NCBI RefSeq assembly: GCF_023159225.1
Contig: NC_063167.1
Span: 16,619,360 to 16,683,359, forward strand
Origin: Perognathus longimembris pacificus
Lineage: Eukaryota; Chordata; Mammalia; Rodentia; Heteromyidae
Direction: 5' to 3'
Length of the DNA: 64,000 nt
Made by a program: the position numbers and the translations under genes. Each line of letters begins with the position of its first letter. The first letter of the stretch is position 1. Of this stretch, positions 21,100-42,850 are shown piece after piece. The notes beneath the pieces were generated by a model. The model ran no database searches and had not been told where the DNA came from. It saw only the letters and a list, made by a program, of their open reading frames with translations.

Positions 21100-21600
21100 T
21101 GGTGTGCATTCTACCACTTGAGCCATGCCTCCAGCTCAGCTTTTTTTTTTTTTTGGCCAGTCCTGGGCCTTGGACTCAGGGCCTGAGCACTGTCCCTGGC
21201 TTCTTCCCGCTCAAGGCTAGCACTCTGCCACTTGAGCCACAGCGCCGCTTCTGGCCGTTTTCTGTATATGTGGTGCTGGGGAATCGAACCTAGGGCCTCG
21301 TGTATCCGAGGCACGCACTCTTGCCACTAGGCTATATCCCCAGCCCTCCAGCTCAGCTTTTTTGCTGGTTATTTTATGTTGGTCCTAGTGCTGGAACTCA
21401 GGGCCTGAATGCTGTCTCTGAGCTTTTGTGCTCAAGGCATTCTACTTCTTGAACCACAGCTCCACTTCAAGCTCTTTGGTGGTTAACTGGAGATAAAAAC
21501 CTCACAGACTTTCTTGCCTGGGTTGGCTCTGAACTGCAATCCTTAGATCTCAGCCTCCTAAGTAGCCAGGATTATAGGCATGAGACTCCAGCATCTGGCT
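21100..21600 (-). mobile_element. SINE type B remnants hosting a type A insertion
   Basis: 21100-21146 is a SINE scrap ('ctaccacttgagccatgcc'); 21385-21600 is a near full-length type B ('agtgctggaactcagggcc' to 'gcatgagactccagcatctgg'). Confidence 0.8.
21147..21346 (-). mobile_element. young-subfamily SINE type A
   Basis: TCCAGCTCAGCTTTTTT is duplicated (21130-21146 and 21347-21363). Almost identical to the copy at 19.7 kb. Confidence 0.97.
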
Positions 21601-21720
21601 TTGTTGGCAATTTCTTAGAGAGGGAGTCTTGAGTATTTTCCTGCTCAGGCTGGTCTCAAACTCCAATCTTCCAGATCTCAGCCTGAGCAGCTAGGATTTG
21701 GGGTATGAGCCACTGGTATC
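21600..21720 (-). mobile_element. B1-like SINE monomer, diverged
   Basis: 'ctgctcaggctggtctcaaa' and 'gagcagctaggatttggggt'. Confidence 0.65.
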
Positions 21721-22104
21721 CCCGGGGTACCAGACTTTTCTCAGACCCCAGAATGTGTGCAGCTGCCAGTGGGAACATCTGGGACCTCACCAAGACCTCC
21801 ATGTGGTGACCTTAGCATGTGTGCCAGTCCTCCTGGGTCACCTGCTAGGAGACCCTTGGGCAGGCCCTGGCCTTTCATTCCGGCTGTTCGCGCACTGCCC
21901 TTTCCTCAGCTGTGCGAATGTTACAGGCCGCGGCCCTTCTCCCGAGAGCTGGCATACTTCCTGCCCTGTTATCGCCAAACCTCCGGCACCTGGCACATGT
22001 AATGACCACACCAGCACTGATGGTGTGAAGGATTCCAGGCTGATGTGAGCAGAGTTCCACCCCCCTGCCTTCCTGAAGCGCACAGTCCCAGGGAGCAGTC
22101 CAGG
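21721..22104. other. unique DNA just downstream of Slc9a1
   Basis: No repeat recognised. It lies immediately beyond the predicted cleavage site, so any downstream polyadenylation elements would be here. Confidence 0.5.
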
Positions 22105-23404
22105 ACTCTATCAAAAACTCACATTGATTTATTAGAATATGAAAAAAAGGTTCAATTTCTTCTGTACAGGTGGCAGAGCGGCAGCAGCTGCGGTGGCTTT
22201 GTACATGGTTGTCGACGTCACCTTGCACGGCGACTTCTGCCCAAAACAGCACTTGCATGGAGAGGAGAGACAGAGGGCCCCATCCCCTGGCGGAGGGCCA
22301 CTGACTATTGCACGATCCTGGGGGAGGGGGAGTGTCCAGACAGGCAAGGCCCTGCCTGAGCTATGGCGGGGGGGGGGGGGGGCGGGAATGGGACTGTGTG
22401 CCTGTGAGCAAAGGCCTCTGGGGACCCAGGGCTCTGTCCACCCCAGCAGCGATGGCCCGGGGGGAGGCCCTCTTACCAGGAAGAGAGGCTTGTGGGGGAC
22501 ACAGAGTAAGAAACAAAGGCCAGCAGAGAGTGAGGGTCAGACTTGAGAGCAAGGCAGGTGCCCGGAGGCCTTGTGCCCGGGAAATTGGTCAATCAGGACA
22601 GGTTAGGGCCACGTCTAAAATCGGAGCCTTGAGCAAAAGTTCGGAGCCCAGGAGGCAAAGGACTGATTCGGGGGCAGGGTGCGGGACAGACAGGCACTAA
22701 TGAGGAGGGCTCTCCAGAGCTGGAGGTCCTGGGAGAGGGGTTTCAGATACGCTAAAACCCAGGACTGCCTCTGTGTGAACAGCAGCGGACACGGAAGTGG
22801 GAGTGATCCGAATGTGAAGGCAGGACTTCCGGGGGGCTCAGCGGTCCCTTGCTGGGTAGCGGCCACAGAGACGCCCAGTGTTCACTGTCCACACAGAGAG
22901 GCTCCGAGATGCCCTCCGCCTCAGGCGCTGGGTGAGGGCTGGCAGGAGTGGGGTGGCCCTTCCTCCAGTCACTCACCTGGCTTCCAGGAGCAAAGGGGAA
23001 CCGGGCAGAGGCCAGGAGGCCGCAGCTCCTGGGGGTCCTGGGTGGGGCCACAGCTGAGCCAGAGGCTCTTTGGTCGGAAGGAGGAGGGCGCTGCAGTGGA
23101 GGGCACGGCCTTGCAGCCTGCGAGGCCGTGGTCCAGGCATGGCGAGCTCCGATCTGGGGGAGAAGGGCTGCCTCGCCAGCCCAGCAGCTCTGCCCGGTAG
23201 GAGAGATGGCGAAGGCAGTTCTGCTGGGAGGGGCGGGAGGAAGCTGTGCTACAGGAGGGGCTGTGGACCCAGCTGCCATGCGGAGGGAGGAAGGGGCGGA
23301 GATCCAGATCCAGGTCAGGAAGGGTGTGGGGAGCCCCCAGCTCCCCTCCAATCCCCGCTCTGGTGGGAAGGTCCGTTGTACAGGTGCTGCCCCTTGGCCT
23401 GGCA
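22105..23404 (-). other. Slc9a1: Slc9a1 3' UTR
   Basis: About 1.3 kb between the TAG stop (23405-23407) and the first good polyadenylation signal. GC-rich, without SINEs, unlike both flanks, which supports transcript constraint. It contains a 15-base G run (C run in the mRNA) at 22368-22382. The exact cleavage site is inferred at about 10-30 nt past the signal. Open frames on either strand here are incidental. Confidence 0.8.
22128..22133 (-). terminator. Slc9a1: AATAAA polyadenylation signal
   Basis: TTTATT on the plus strand, AATAAA on the coding strand, in an AT-rich pocket within GC-rich sequence. It is the first canonical signal I see after the stop codon. Confidence 0.8.
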
Positions 23405-34850
<11,446 letters not shown>

Positions 34851-34864
34851 GGAGGTTGTTTGGT

Positions 34865-35075
34865 TTTGGTCTGGTGCTGGGTGCTGACCTTTCACTTTTT
34901 TTTGCTCAAGGCTGGCACTCTACCACTTGAGCCACAGCTCTACTTCTGGCTTTTGGATGGTTAGAGATAAGAATTTCTTGGATTTGTCTGCCAGGGTGGG
35001 CTTTGAACTATGATCCTCAGATCTCAGCCTCCTGAGCAGCTAGGATTACAGGTAAGAGTCCGTGGTGCCTGGCTT
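34865..35075 (-). mobile_element. SINE type B
   Basis: 'ctggtgctgggtgctgacc' to 'agagtccgtggtgcctggc'. Confidence 0.83.
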
Positions 35076-35079
35076 CAAG

Positions 35080-36230
35080 TGTCTTTTTTTTTTTTTTTTT
35101 CTCCAAAGGATATTTATATGCTGTTTCTGTCACTGTCATAAATAAGGAGCAGCAGGTCTACATGCCTCCAGAAGGCCAAAGTTAATTAGACTGATTACTA
35201 AGGTGCCAATACCTAAGGCCTCCTAAGCCTCCAACTTGAACCCAAAGCATCTTTCCAGACACAAGTCCTGGGAGGCCAACTTGAACCCAACACCAGGAAC
35301 AATCTAACGATTTCCTCTGAGGGAAGCTGGTAGGCTCCCTTGCCAGGGAGATGTTTATTTAACTTGAAGGCAGAAACAGATGGTTGGAGATGCGACAGAG
35401 GAGCGGGGAGATTCATAGAAGATCAGTGCAGGAAGGAACGTGGGGGACAGCGAAACGAGGCCTGAGGTCTGCAGACCCGCAGAGCACGTACAGTGCCTCC
35501 ACTCCAGCACTTGCAGGCTTCTCTGCGGAGCCGCCTGCTTCCTGGCTGAGGCAAAGTAGCTGCTTCACACAAGGCTCTAGGAATCAGCAGCCAGCAATCT
35601 CCACGTGAGAGACAAAATCTGTCACCTTTTTAGCCCAATTCTACTCTACATAGGGGGCACCTGAGGCTCAGAAAAGTGAAAGGACTTGCCTAAAGGCACA
35701 CAACAAACCAGTAACAGAACCTCGAAGGAACAGCTGTGGTTGGTTCTCCAACACCTCCCATCAAACTCCAAAGTTCTGAAATTCAAGCTCTCCTACCATC
35801 CCTCCCCATCAAAGCAAAGTATCTTCATGCCCCTTTTTTCTTTCTTTCTTTCTTTTAAAATAACAAACTCAGGGCTTTAAGCCCATACTGGGCTCTTTCT
35901 ACTCACTGCTGGCATGTAGCTACCACCATGGGAGCCATTTGGCTGCCACTATGTTTCTGCCTCCTCTTCCTCTTCTTCCACCTCCCCCAGAAGGGTTTCT
36001 TGGCTACCTTGTGTGCTCAGGGAAGGGTAGGGGTCCTTCACTGGCACCGCTTTCTCTCAGTCTTCAAGTCACAATCACCACCGAGGTTCTGTAGCATCTG
36101 CTGAAGTCAGACAATCAGACCAAGAAGTGGAGATGGCCATAGCCCCTCACCCTACAGACCTACAGTGCCCTCGAGGGCAGATGGGACAGCACGAGGTTTA
36201 GCTTCAATCTTGACTATCACCCAAAAGGCT
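35080..36230. other. intron 1 sequence, mostly unique
   Basis: Poly-T run at 35083-35101 and a MIR complement at about 35640-35720 ('cctgaggctcagaaaagtg'). Nothing else recognised. Confidence 0.5.
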
Positions 36231-36235
36231 CATAT

Positions 36236-36770
36236 TTTAAAGGGTTGGACCCCAGGGTGGTCTATTGGGAGATGGATGTACCTTAAAAGAAGTTGGGTAT
36301 AGCCAGACCCCAGTAGCTCAAGTCTGTGATCCTAATGACTCTGGGGGCTGAGATCTGAGGATCAGGTGTGAAGATAGCCCAGGCAGGAAAGTCCATGACA
36401 CTCATCTCCAATTAACCACCAAAAAGCCAGAAGCAGAACTATGGCTTACATGGTGGAACACCAGCTTGAGCAAAAAAGCTAAAGGAGAACACCCACTCTT
36501 TGAACTCAAGCCCCAGTACCAGAAAAAAAAAAAAAAAGAGGTTAGAATGGTGGGAGGTTTGGGGCACATTGAGGGTGTGTCCTGATAGGTCTTTGGGACT
36601 TCCTGCCTCCCCCCCCCCACTTGCTCTTGGCTCTCCAGCTCATGAAGTAAGTGGCTTGCTCTGCCAAACATTTTCACCATGATGCAGTCAGAGGCCCAAA
36701 GCACAGAGCCAGAGCCAATCGATGTTGGACTAAAACCTCCAAAACTGTGGGCCAAAGTTTAAAAACTCTT
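36236..36770 (+). mobile_element. MaLR (ORR1/MT-like) LTR split by a SINE
   Basis: Left piece 36236-36300 ('ggtctattgggagatggatg'), right piece 36541-36770 with 'caccatgatgcagtcagagg', 'acagagccagagccaat' and 'ctccaaaactgtgggccaaa', in rodent MaLR LTR order. Confidence 0.6.
36303..36540 (+). mobile_element. SINE type B inside the MaLR LTR
   Basis: 'ccagaccccagtagctcaag' to an A-rich tail at 36520-36538. Confidence 0.85.
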
Positions 36771-36784
36771 TTTCTTTCTTCTTC

Positions 36785-36985
36785 TTTTTTTTGGTAGTAA
36801 TGGAAATTGAGCCCAGAACCTTGTGTTTGCTAGGCTGAACTGCAACTTAGTCCTTTTGCTTTCAGTTTGTATTTCAGATACATGGTCTTTAGCTTTTGCC
36901 CTGGGCTGACCTAAGACCACAATCTTTCTACCTCCGCCTCAGGCATAGCTAGACCACAGGTAGGCATTACTACACCTGGCTTGGT
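36785..36985 (-). mobile_element. old composite SINE
   Basis: ID-like 'ggaaattgagcccagaacc' then B1-like 'ctacctccgcctcaggcat' and 'ggcattactacacctggc'. Confidence 0.55.
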
Positions 36986-36986
36986 T

Positions 36987-36987
<1 letters not shown>

Positions 36988-37020
<33 letters not shown>

Positions 37021-37208
37021 CAGTCCTGGGCCTTGGACTCAGGGCCTGAGCACTGTCCCTGGCTTCCTTTTGCTCAAGGCTAGCACTCTGCCACTTGAGC
37101 CACAGCGCCGCTTCTGGCCGTTTTCTGTATATGTGGTGCTGGGGAATCGAACCTAGGGCCTCGTGTATCTGAGGCAGGCACTCTTGCCGCTAGGCTATAT
37201 CCCCAGCC
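36988..37208 (-). mobile_element. young-subfamily SINE type A
   Basis: CCTGGCTTGGTTT is duplicated at 36975-36987 and 37209-37221; long poly-T and the 'gaacctagggcctcgtg' signature. Confidence 0.96.
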
Positions 37209-37217
37209 CCTGGCTTG

Positions 37218-37314
37218 GTTTTGAGACAGAATCTTGAAAACTTTTGCCTGGCTAGCTACTTCCTCTCTCTACCTCCTGAGCAGCTGGGGTTGTAAGCATG
37301 TGTCATTACTAGCC
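37218..37314 (-). mobile_element. B1-like SINE monomer, diverged
   Basis: 'tttgagacagaatcttgaaa' to 'gtcattactagccc'. Confidence 0.55.
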
Positions 37315-37344
37315 CAAATGTTTTCAGTAGGGTTTTGTATTTTT

Positions 37345-37580
37345 TTTTTTCTTGTTGGTTGTACCAATACTGGGGCTTGAACTCAGGGCCTTGTACTCTA
37401 CTCTCCCTTACTTTTTGGCTAAGGCTAGCCCTCTACCACTTGAGCCTCACCTCCACTTCTGGCTTTTTGCTGATTATTTGGAGATAACAAATGTGTAGGA
37501 TTTTTATCTGCCCAGGTTGGCTTTGAACCCTGATCTTCGGCTCTCGGCCTCCTAGTAATGTTTATTATCTCAGGTGTTTC
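37345..37580 (-). mobile_element. SINE type B
   Basis: 'accaatactggggcttgaac' to 'ctcggcctcctagtaatg'; head end truncated. Confidence 0.82.
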
Positions 37581-38067
37581 GGTAACAGAAAGCTAACAAG
37601 TGTTGAAGGGAATAGAATCCCTTTACATATGCAACAGGAAGCAGCTTCCCAAGGCCCTAAGTCCAGCTCTAGGCAGCTGACCCTCCTGAGTATCCCAGGT
37701 GCCGCACTGACAGCTGCCTTGGAGAAGGCAGAGTCTTCACAGACAACTCAGGGTAGACAGGGGACACCCTCTACACCCACCTAACAGGGAAGGCTTGAAA
37801 AAAACACCTCTTCTCCTCTATGCCATGGTTCTAATCCCAGAGCTTTCCTGGACCGTGAGCCATGAGCTGGTGCCCCAGAGCTGAGTTCTGTCCCTCTACT
37901 CCCCACTGCCTGGGGAGAGGGAGGTATGTGAGCAAGCCAAGAGTGGTAACATGAAGGGTTCGCCGTTCCTGATGTGTCAGCACTATGCCAGAAGGAAGAC
38001 AAGCTAGCTCTTCAAGGCGAGGCAGACTCCCCTGCTCTAAAGGAGGTGTACCATTATGGGTATTGTT

Positions 38068-38302
38068 GTTTATTTTTTTTTGTGCCAGACTAGGACTTGA
38101 ACTCACAACCTGGACACTGTCCCTTAGTTTTTACTCAAGGTTGGTACTTTACCACTTGAGCCACACTTCTGGCTTTTTGGTAGTTAACTGGATATAAGAG
38201 TCTCACACACTTTCCTGCTCAGCTGGCTTTGAACTGTGATCCTCAGATTTCAGCCTGCTAGTATAGCTAGGATTACAGGTATGGGCCTCCAGTGCCAGGC
38301 TG
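38068..38302 (-). mobile_element. SINE type B
   Basis: 'tgtgccagactaggacttg' to 'gggcctccagtgccaggc'. Confidence 0.87.
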
Positions 38303-38672
38303 CTTATGGTGTCTTGAACCTGAAGCAAAGAGCTATATTTAGCCTGCTGCTTCCACGCCAATATTTTCCCTGAGACACCATGTTAGGCACTGGGGACCGA
38401 GAGGTGACTCAGGCTCACAACTTACACAAGGAGCTCATGATGGTGACCATGGTTTTCCAGATCGTGGGAGCTCCATCACAGGGAAACAGACAGATGAGAA
38501 ACTAGAGTGCTGAGAGGAGGCAGGTCCCCCAGGCCTCCTGACCAGGAGATAGCACTTTCTTCTACTTAAGTAGCTTCCAGGATACCTTGCTGGGCCCTGT
38601 TCTCAGCCCCCTGCATCCCAGTGAGCAGAGGAGATCTTAGCCCCAGAGGGCTCTGAGTAAGGGCAGGGTTAC

Positions 38673-38675
<3 letters not shown>

Positions 38676-38743
<68 letters not shown>
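38676..38743. repeat. (CA)n microsatellite
   Basis: 34 uninterrupted CA units, the longest pure dinucleotide tract in the window, not attached to a SINE. Confidence 0.98.
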
Positions 38744-38745
<2 letters not shown>

Positions 38746-39954
38746 CTTGCTCTTGGCTTTGGGCCCACACTAGGCAGCACCTTACAGGAAAGCGCTTCCA
38801 GGGCAGGGGAGGAGGAGGCTCCTCCAGGAAGGGAGGAGTGTCCAGGTCTGTCCTAGCTTGTCCCACTCCCTAGGCCCTGACTACACCCATCAGCTCCACC
38901 CTGCCTGAAGAGTCCCCTTACATAAGCTCAGGAAGGTGTCTGATACCAGGTGTGAAAGGGCACGGAGGCATGGGTGGTGGTCCTGGACTGTGTCTAGGGC
39001 TGGCATCAAGGGGAGGCCAAAAACTTCTAGGTCTCAAACTTGTTGCTGTGGTGACCTTGCCAGTATGGAATCGGGGTGGGGTGAACACAGAATCAGATCC
39101 AGAGACATGAGAGCTGACAGGAACCTCTCAGAGGGAATTTCATTCTCCATTACGTCGTTGGGGAAACAGACTCCAGGAGGGCCAGTGACCTCTCAATGGC
39201 CACTCAGCCAGTTCCACCAGGGAAGCTTCCCTTCCCCAAGGCACTGGTGCCTCCAGAGCAAGAAAGGGGACAGAAGTCCCTGGCCCCCAGCCCAGCTGGC
39301 CAAACCCTCTGCCCTTGAGAAGAGGCTGGGGGTGGAAAGGAGGTTATTTTTCATTCCTTTCCATAGAGATGGTGGCTTGAACACGTGTGAACACACCTGG
39401 GGCATGGTGATCAACAAATCTCAAAACTGCAGGGAGGCTGGGAGCCATCGGGCCCTCTTGTAGCTGCTCTGGCCTTCAGCACAAAGATTTTATTTACACT
39501 TGTCAGACTTGTCTCCATCTGCTCAGCCAGCATGGTGGAGCAGTACAGTGTCCCATGTTACCATCAGTTGCCAGGGTGACCAGATTATGTGGTCCCTCTT
39601 TCCACAGGCCTCCCCTAGCTTAAGAAGTCAGAGGGGAGCAAGAGGAAGAAGAGCCCTTGAGGCCCACTGGTGCTGGATCACCAGGGACCCAGGGACAAGC
39701 TGGGGGCTCTGCCGGCCTACTTTCAGAGCTGCTATGGGGCTGCAAATCGGCCAGACCCCAAGGGATTCCCAGTTGCACAATGATTCCATTTCTTTAACTC
39801 CCTCTTCAACTGCCCCAGCAACCAGTCTCAACTGCAGCAATGAAAGGCAACCCCTTACAGGGAAAAGCTGGGCACTCTACAGTGTGTCTGTCACTGATAC
39901 TCCAATATGTATCTTATGTGCTCCTTACCAGAGCTCTGGGAGGACTCGAGTTTA

Positions 39955-40050
39955 TAGATGAGGAAACTGAGGCACAGAAAAGTTAAGCAACTTGCTCCAA
40001 GTCACACAACGGCTAACTGGGATTCAGTTCCATGTTCTTAGCCATTCATC
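39955..40050 (-). mobile_element. MIR fragment
   Basis: 'gatgaggaaactgaggcaca' then 'agcaacttgctccaagtcac' and 'ctgggattcagttcc'. Confidence 0.8.
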
Positions 40051-40084
40051 CTGTTAACCCTAGCTCTGTGCATGTGCATGCGCA

Positions 40085-40305
40085 TGCTACTGGAGCTTGA
40101 ATTCAAGGCCAGGGTACTGTCCTGAGCTTTTTTTGATGAAGGCTGGAGTTTTTTCTCGACTACAGCTCCATTTCCAGCTTTTTAGTAGGTAGTTGAAGAT
40201 AAAAGTCTCATGGATTGTCCTGCTCAGTCTGGCTTTGAATTCAGGGTCCTCAGATCTCAGCCTCCTGAGTAGCTAGGATTGTAGGTGTGAGCCACACATG
40301 CATAG
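40085..40305 (-). mobile_element. SINE type B
   Basis: 'ctactggagcttgaattcaa' to 'gtaggtgtgagccacacat'. Confidence 0.83.
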
Positions 40306-40764
40306 CTGCCTCCTTTTATTCTTATTTTGTTTTTATAGAGAGAATCTGCCCAGGATTAAAGAAGCTCAAAGTAGCCCAAAGTTCTCAGAGAGCCAGAAGC
40401 AGCCATTTCTTTCCCCAAGTCTTCTCCTCCATGGCTCCCTTCCTTTCTAGGGGCTCATGAAGACGTCATAGAGCCCGTCTTCCTTTGAAGCCAGCTCTCC
40501 TGGAGGCCCTCCAGAGCGAACTCAGCCAGGAGGGTCTTTTCTTTCCTAACTTAGAGCAACAGATGGGAATAATCTAGATTGTTGATTTTTCCACCACCAT
40601 ACTCAGCTCCCAGGCAGGACCAGGGCCGACCAGGCAGCAAGGTAGAGTAGACTAGAATGGACTCAGCTGCTACCTTGTTGCCTAGGTAACTCCTGCCAGA
40701 CCTGCAGAAGAGGCAGCAGCAGCTACCTGCCCTGTGTGCCACCTCCAGCACACTGGATCCCAAT

Positions 40765-40860
40765 CAGGACAGTTCCTACCCTCAGTTTCCCCACCTGTGT
40801 ATAGGCCTACTTCAGAGGGTTCCTGGAATATTTCAGAGATAATGAGGGTAAAGAATGCCA
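40765..40860 (+). mobile_element. MIR fragment
   Basis: 'taccctcagtttccccacct' followed by 'cagagataatgagggtaaag'. Confidence 0.7.
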
Positions 40861-40865
40861 AATAG

Positions 40866-41226
40866 GGGCTGGGAATGTGGCTTAGTGGTAGAGTGCTTGC
40901 CTAGCATGCATGAAGGCCTGGATTTGATTCCTCAGCACCACATACCAGAAAAGGCCAGAAGTGGTGCTGTGGCTCAAGTGGTAGAGTGCTAGCTTTGAGC
41001 AAAAAAGAAGCCAGGAGGGGCTGGGAATATGGCCTAGTGGCAAGAGTGCTTGCCTCCTACACATGAAGCTCTGGGCTCGATTCCCCAGCACCACATATAT
41101 GGAAAACGGCCAGAAGGGGCGCTGTGGCTCAGGTGGCAGAGTGCTAGCCTTGAGCGGGAAGAAGCCAGGGATGGTGCTCAGGCCCTGAGTTCAAGCCCCA
41201 GGAGTGGCACACACACACACACACAC
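40866..41226 (+). mobile_element. two type A SINEs in tandem
   Basis: First copy 40866-41012 ends inside its second module at 'aagccagga'; a second full copy starts at 41014 and ends in a (CA)n tail. GCCAAATA flanks the pair (40857-40864 and 41227-41234), so the second entered the first. Confidence 0.85.
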
Positions 41227-41412
41227 ACACAAAAAGCCAAATAATGAGTCAGGCATGGCAGTGTACATCTATGATCACAGGTACTTGAAAGGCTGAGGCA
41301 GGAGGATCATAATCAAAGCCAGTCTAGGCAACTTCATGAGATTCAGAAGGAAGGAAGGAAGGAAGGAAGGAAGGAAGGAAGGGCCAAACAATGCTGGCAT
41401 TCACTGTAAAAA
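41227..41412 (+). repeat. local inverted duplication, arm 1 (partner 41998-42175)
   Basis: Consists of a B1-like SINE (41243-41345), a (GGAA)n tract at 41347-41382, and 'gggccaaacaatgctggcat' to 'tcactgtaaaa'. The reverse complement of the whole arrangement recurs about 590 bp away. Confidence 0.88.
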
Positions 41413-41997
41413 GTGGTGACAATTGCTAATGGAATTGAGTATATGACAAATACATCATCAGGACCTGTTGAGCGTACCTGTGGCATTGCTGGGCAACAGG
41501 CTGTCCAAGGGTAGGGCTGTCTACAGTTACCAGGGTCTCTACATTCTAGCACATAGTGGGCACTACTTGTGGACTGAGATCAAATCCTCTTGGTTACATG
41601 TTAAGTGTAGGTAGCCCTGTGCTTTCAAGTACATGCAAAACTAAAGAAAAACTAAAGGAGGTAATGTTCCCAAAGCATGGACCATTTGAATCAGGCTTTG
41701 AAGGATCAATTTAGAAGTATTCGTAGAGAGAAGGGTCTGTATCTGCTAAAAGGCCTGGCACAGTACATAGCACACAGTGAATGGAGATAAAGAGAATGAA
41801 TGGAAGGCAGGCTGACTTCACCAAGCTTTGCCCATATCCAAAGGTGAGTGCTATTGTGAAGATGAACAAGATGGTGCATGTAAGCACTTGGCACAATACC
41901 TTGTTCATGGGACTGAGGTGTATTTCCTTGGTGACTGCCACTCAGAGAATTTACTTCCAATTTCTGGCTTAGAGCATTAATTCAATGTTTGTTTGTT

Positions 41998-42175
41998 TGT
42001 TTTACAGTGAATGCCAGCCTTGTTTGGCCCTTCCTTCCTCCCTCCCTCCTTCCTTCTAGATCTCATGAGGTTGCCCAGACTGGCTTTGATTAGGATCCTC
42101 CTACCTCAGCCTCTCAAGTACCTGTGATCACAGATGTACATTGCCATACCTGACTTGTTATTTGGCATTTATTTA
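41998..42175 (-). repeat. local inverted duplication, arm 2
   Basis: Reverse complement of arm 1: 'ttttacagtgaatgccagcc', a CCTT-rich tract, then the B1-like SINE in minus orientation ending 'gttatttggcattt'. Differences are scattered substitutions and a shorter CCTT tract. Confidence 0.88.
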
Positions 42176-42372
42176 TTTATTTGCCAGTCCTGGGGCTTGG
42201 ACTCAGGACCTGAGCTTGTCCTTGACTTCTTTTTGCTCAAGGCTAGCATTCTACCTCTTGAGCCACAGCACCACTTCTGGTTTTTTTTTCTATATATGTG
42301 GTGCTGAGGAATCGAACCCAGGGCTTCATGTATACAAGGCACTCTACTACCACTAGGCCATATTCCAAACCC
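42176..42372 (-). mobile_element. SINE type A
   Basis: 'tttgccagtcctggggcttg' to 'ggccatattccaaacccc', inserted at the outer edge of arm 2. Confidence 0.9.
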
Positions 42373-42429
42373 CATTAATTCAATTCTTAAAAATATAAAC
42401 CAATAATGCCCTCTTGGGTAGAATATACA

Positions 42430-42515
42430 TGATTATTTTTTGGCAGTACTAGGTTTGAACTCAGGGCCTCAATCTTCTTAAGCAGGTCTTACTACTGAGC
42501 CACACCTCCAGTCCT
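42430..42515 (-). mobile_element. ID-like SINE monomer
   Basis: 'ggcagtactaggtttgaac' to 'gagccacacctccagtcc'. Confidence 0.65.
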
Positions 42516-42689
42516 AATTTAATATGACTGTTATCCTCTTAAGATAGAGTCTCTAAGCTGGTAACCCCAGTGCTGAGGCTGAGGCAGAGGATGGAAAGTT
42601 CCAGGCCAACCATTATATATTCATCCTCCAGTGCAAAAAAAGAACATTTGCCAACACACAGAGTAACTAAGGTAAGGTGTTGTGCCAAG

Positions 42690-42850
42690 TCTTTTATATC
42701 CTCATGTCTTTCATCCTATACCCTGACCCCCATTTCACATAGACCAGGAAACTGGATCAGAGGTAAGGGGCCTGGCTCAAGGCTGCCTGGCTGGGGAGGA
42801 TGGCCATAATTAGAACCCAGGGCTCCTAATTGCCAGTTCCTTGCTCTAAG
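42690..42850 (-). mobile_element. MIR fragment
   Basis: 'cccatttcacatagaccagg', 'ggcctggctcaaggctgcc' and 'ttagaacccagggctcc' in MIR-complement order. Confidence 0.72.

Larger units (their letters stand above)
38303..40080. other. intron 1 sequence, mostly unique
   Basis: Besides the (CA)n tract at 38.7 kb and a MIR complement at 39955-40050 ('gatgaggaaactgaggcaca') I see no repeat or exon. Open frames over 38936-39961 lack support. Confidence 0.5.
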
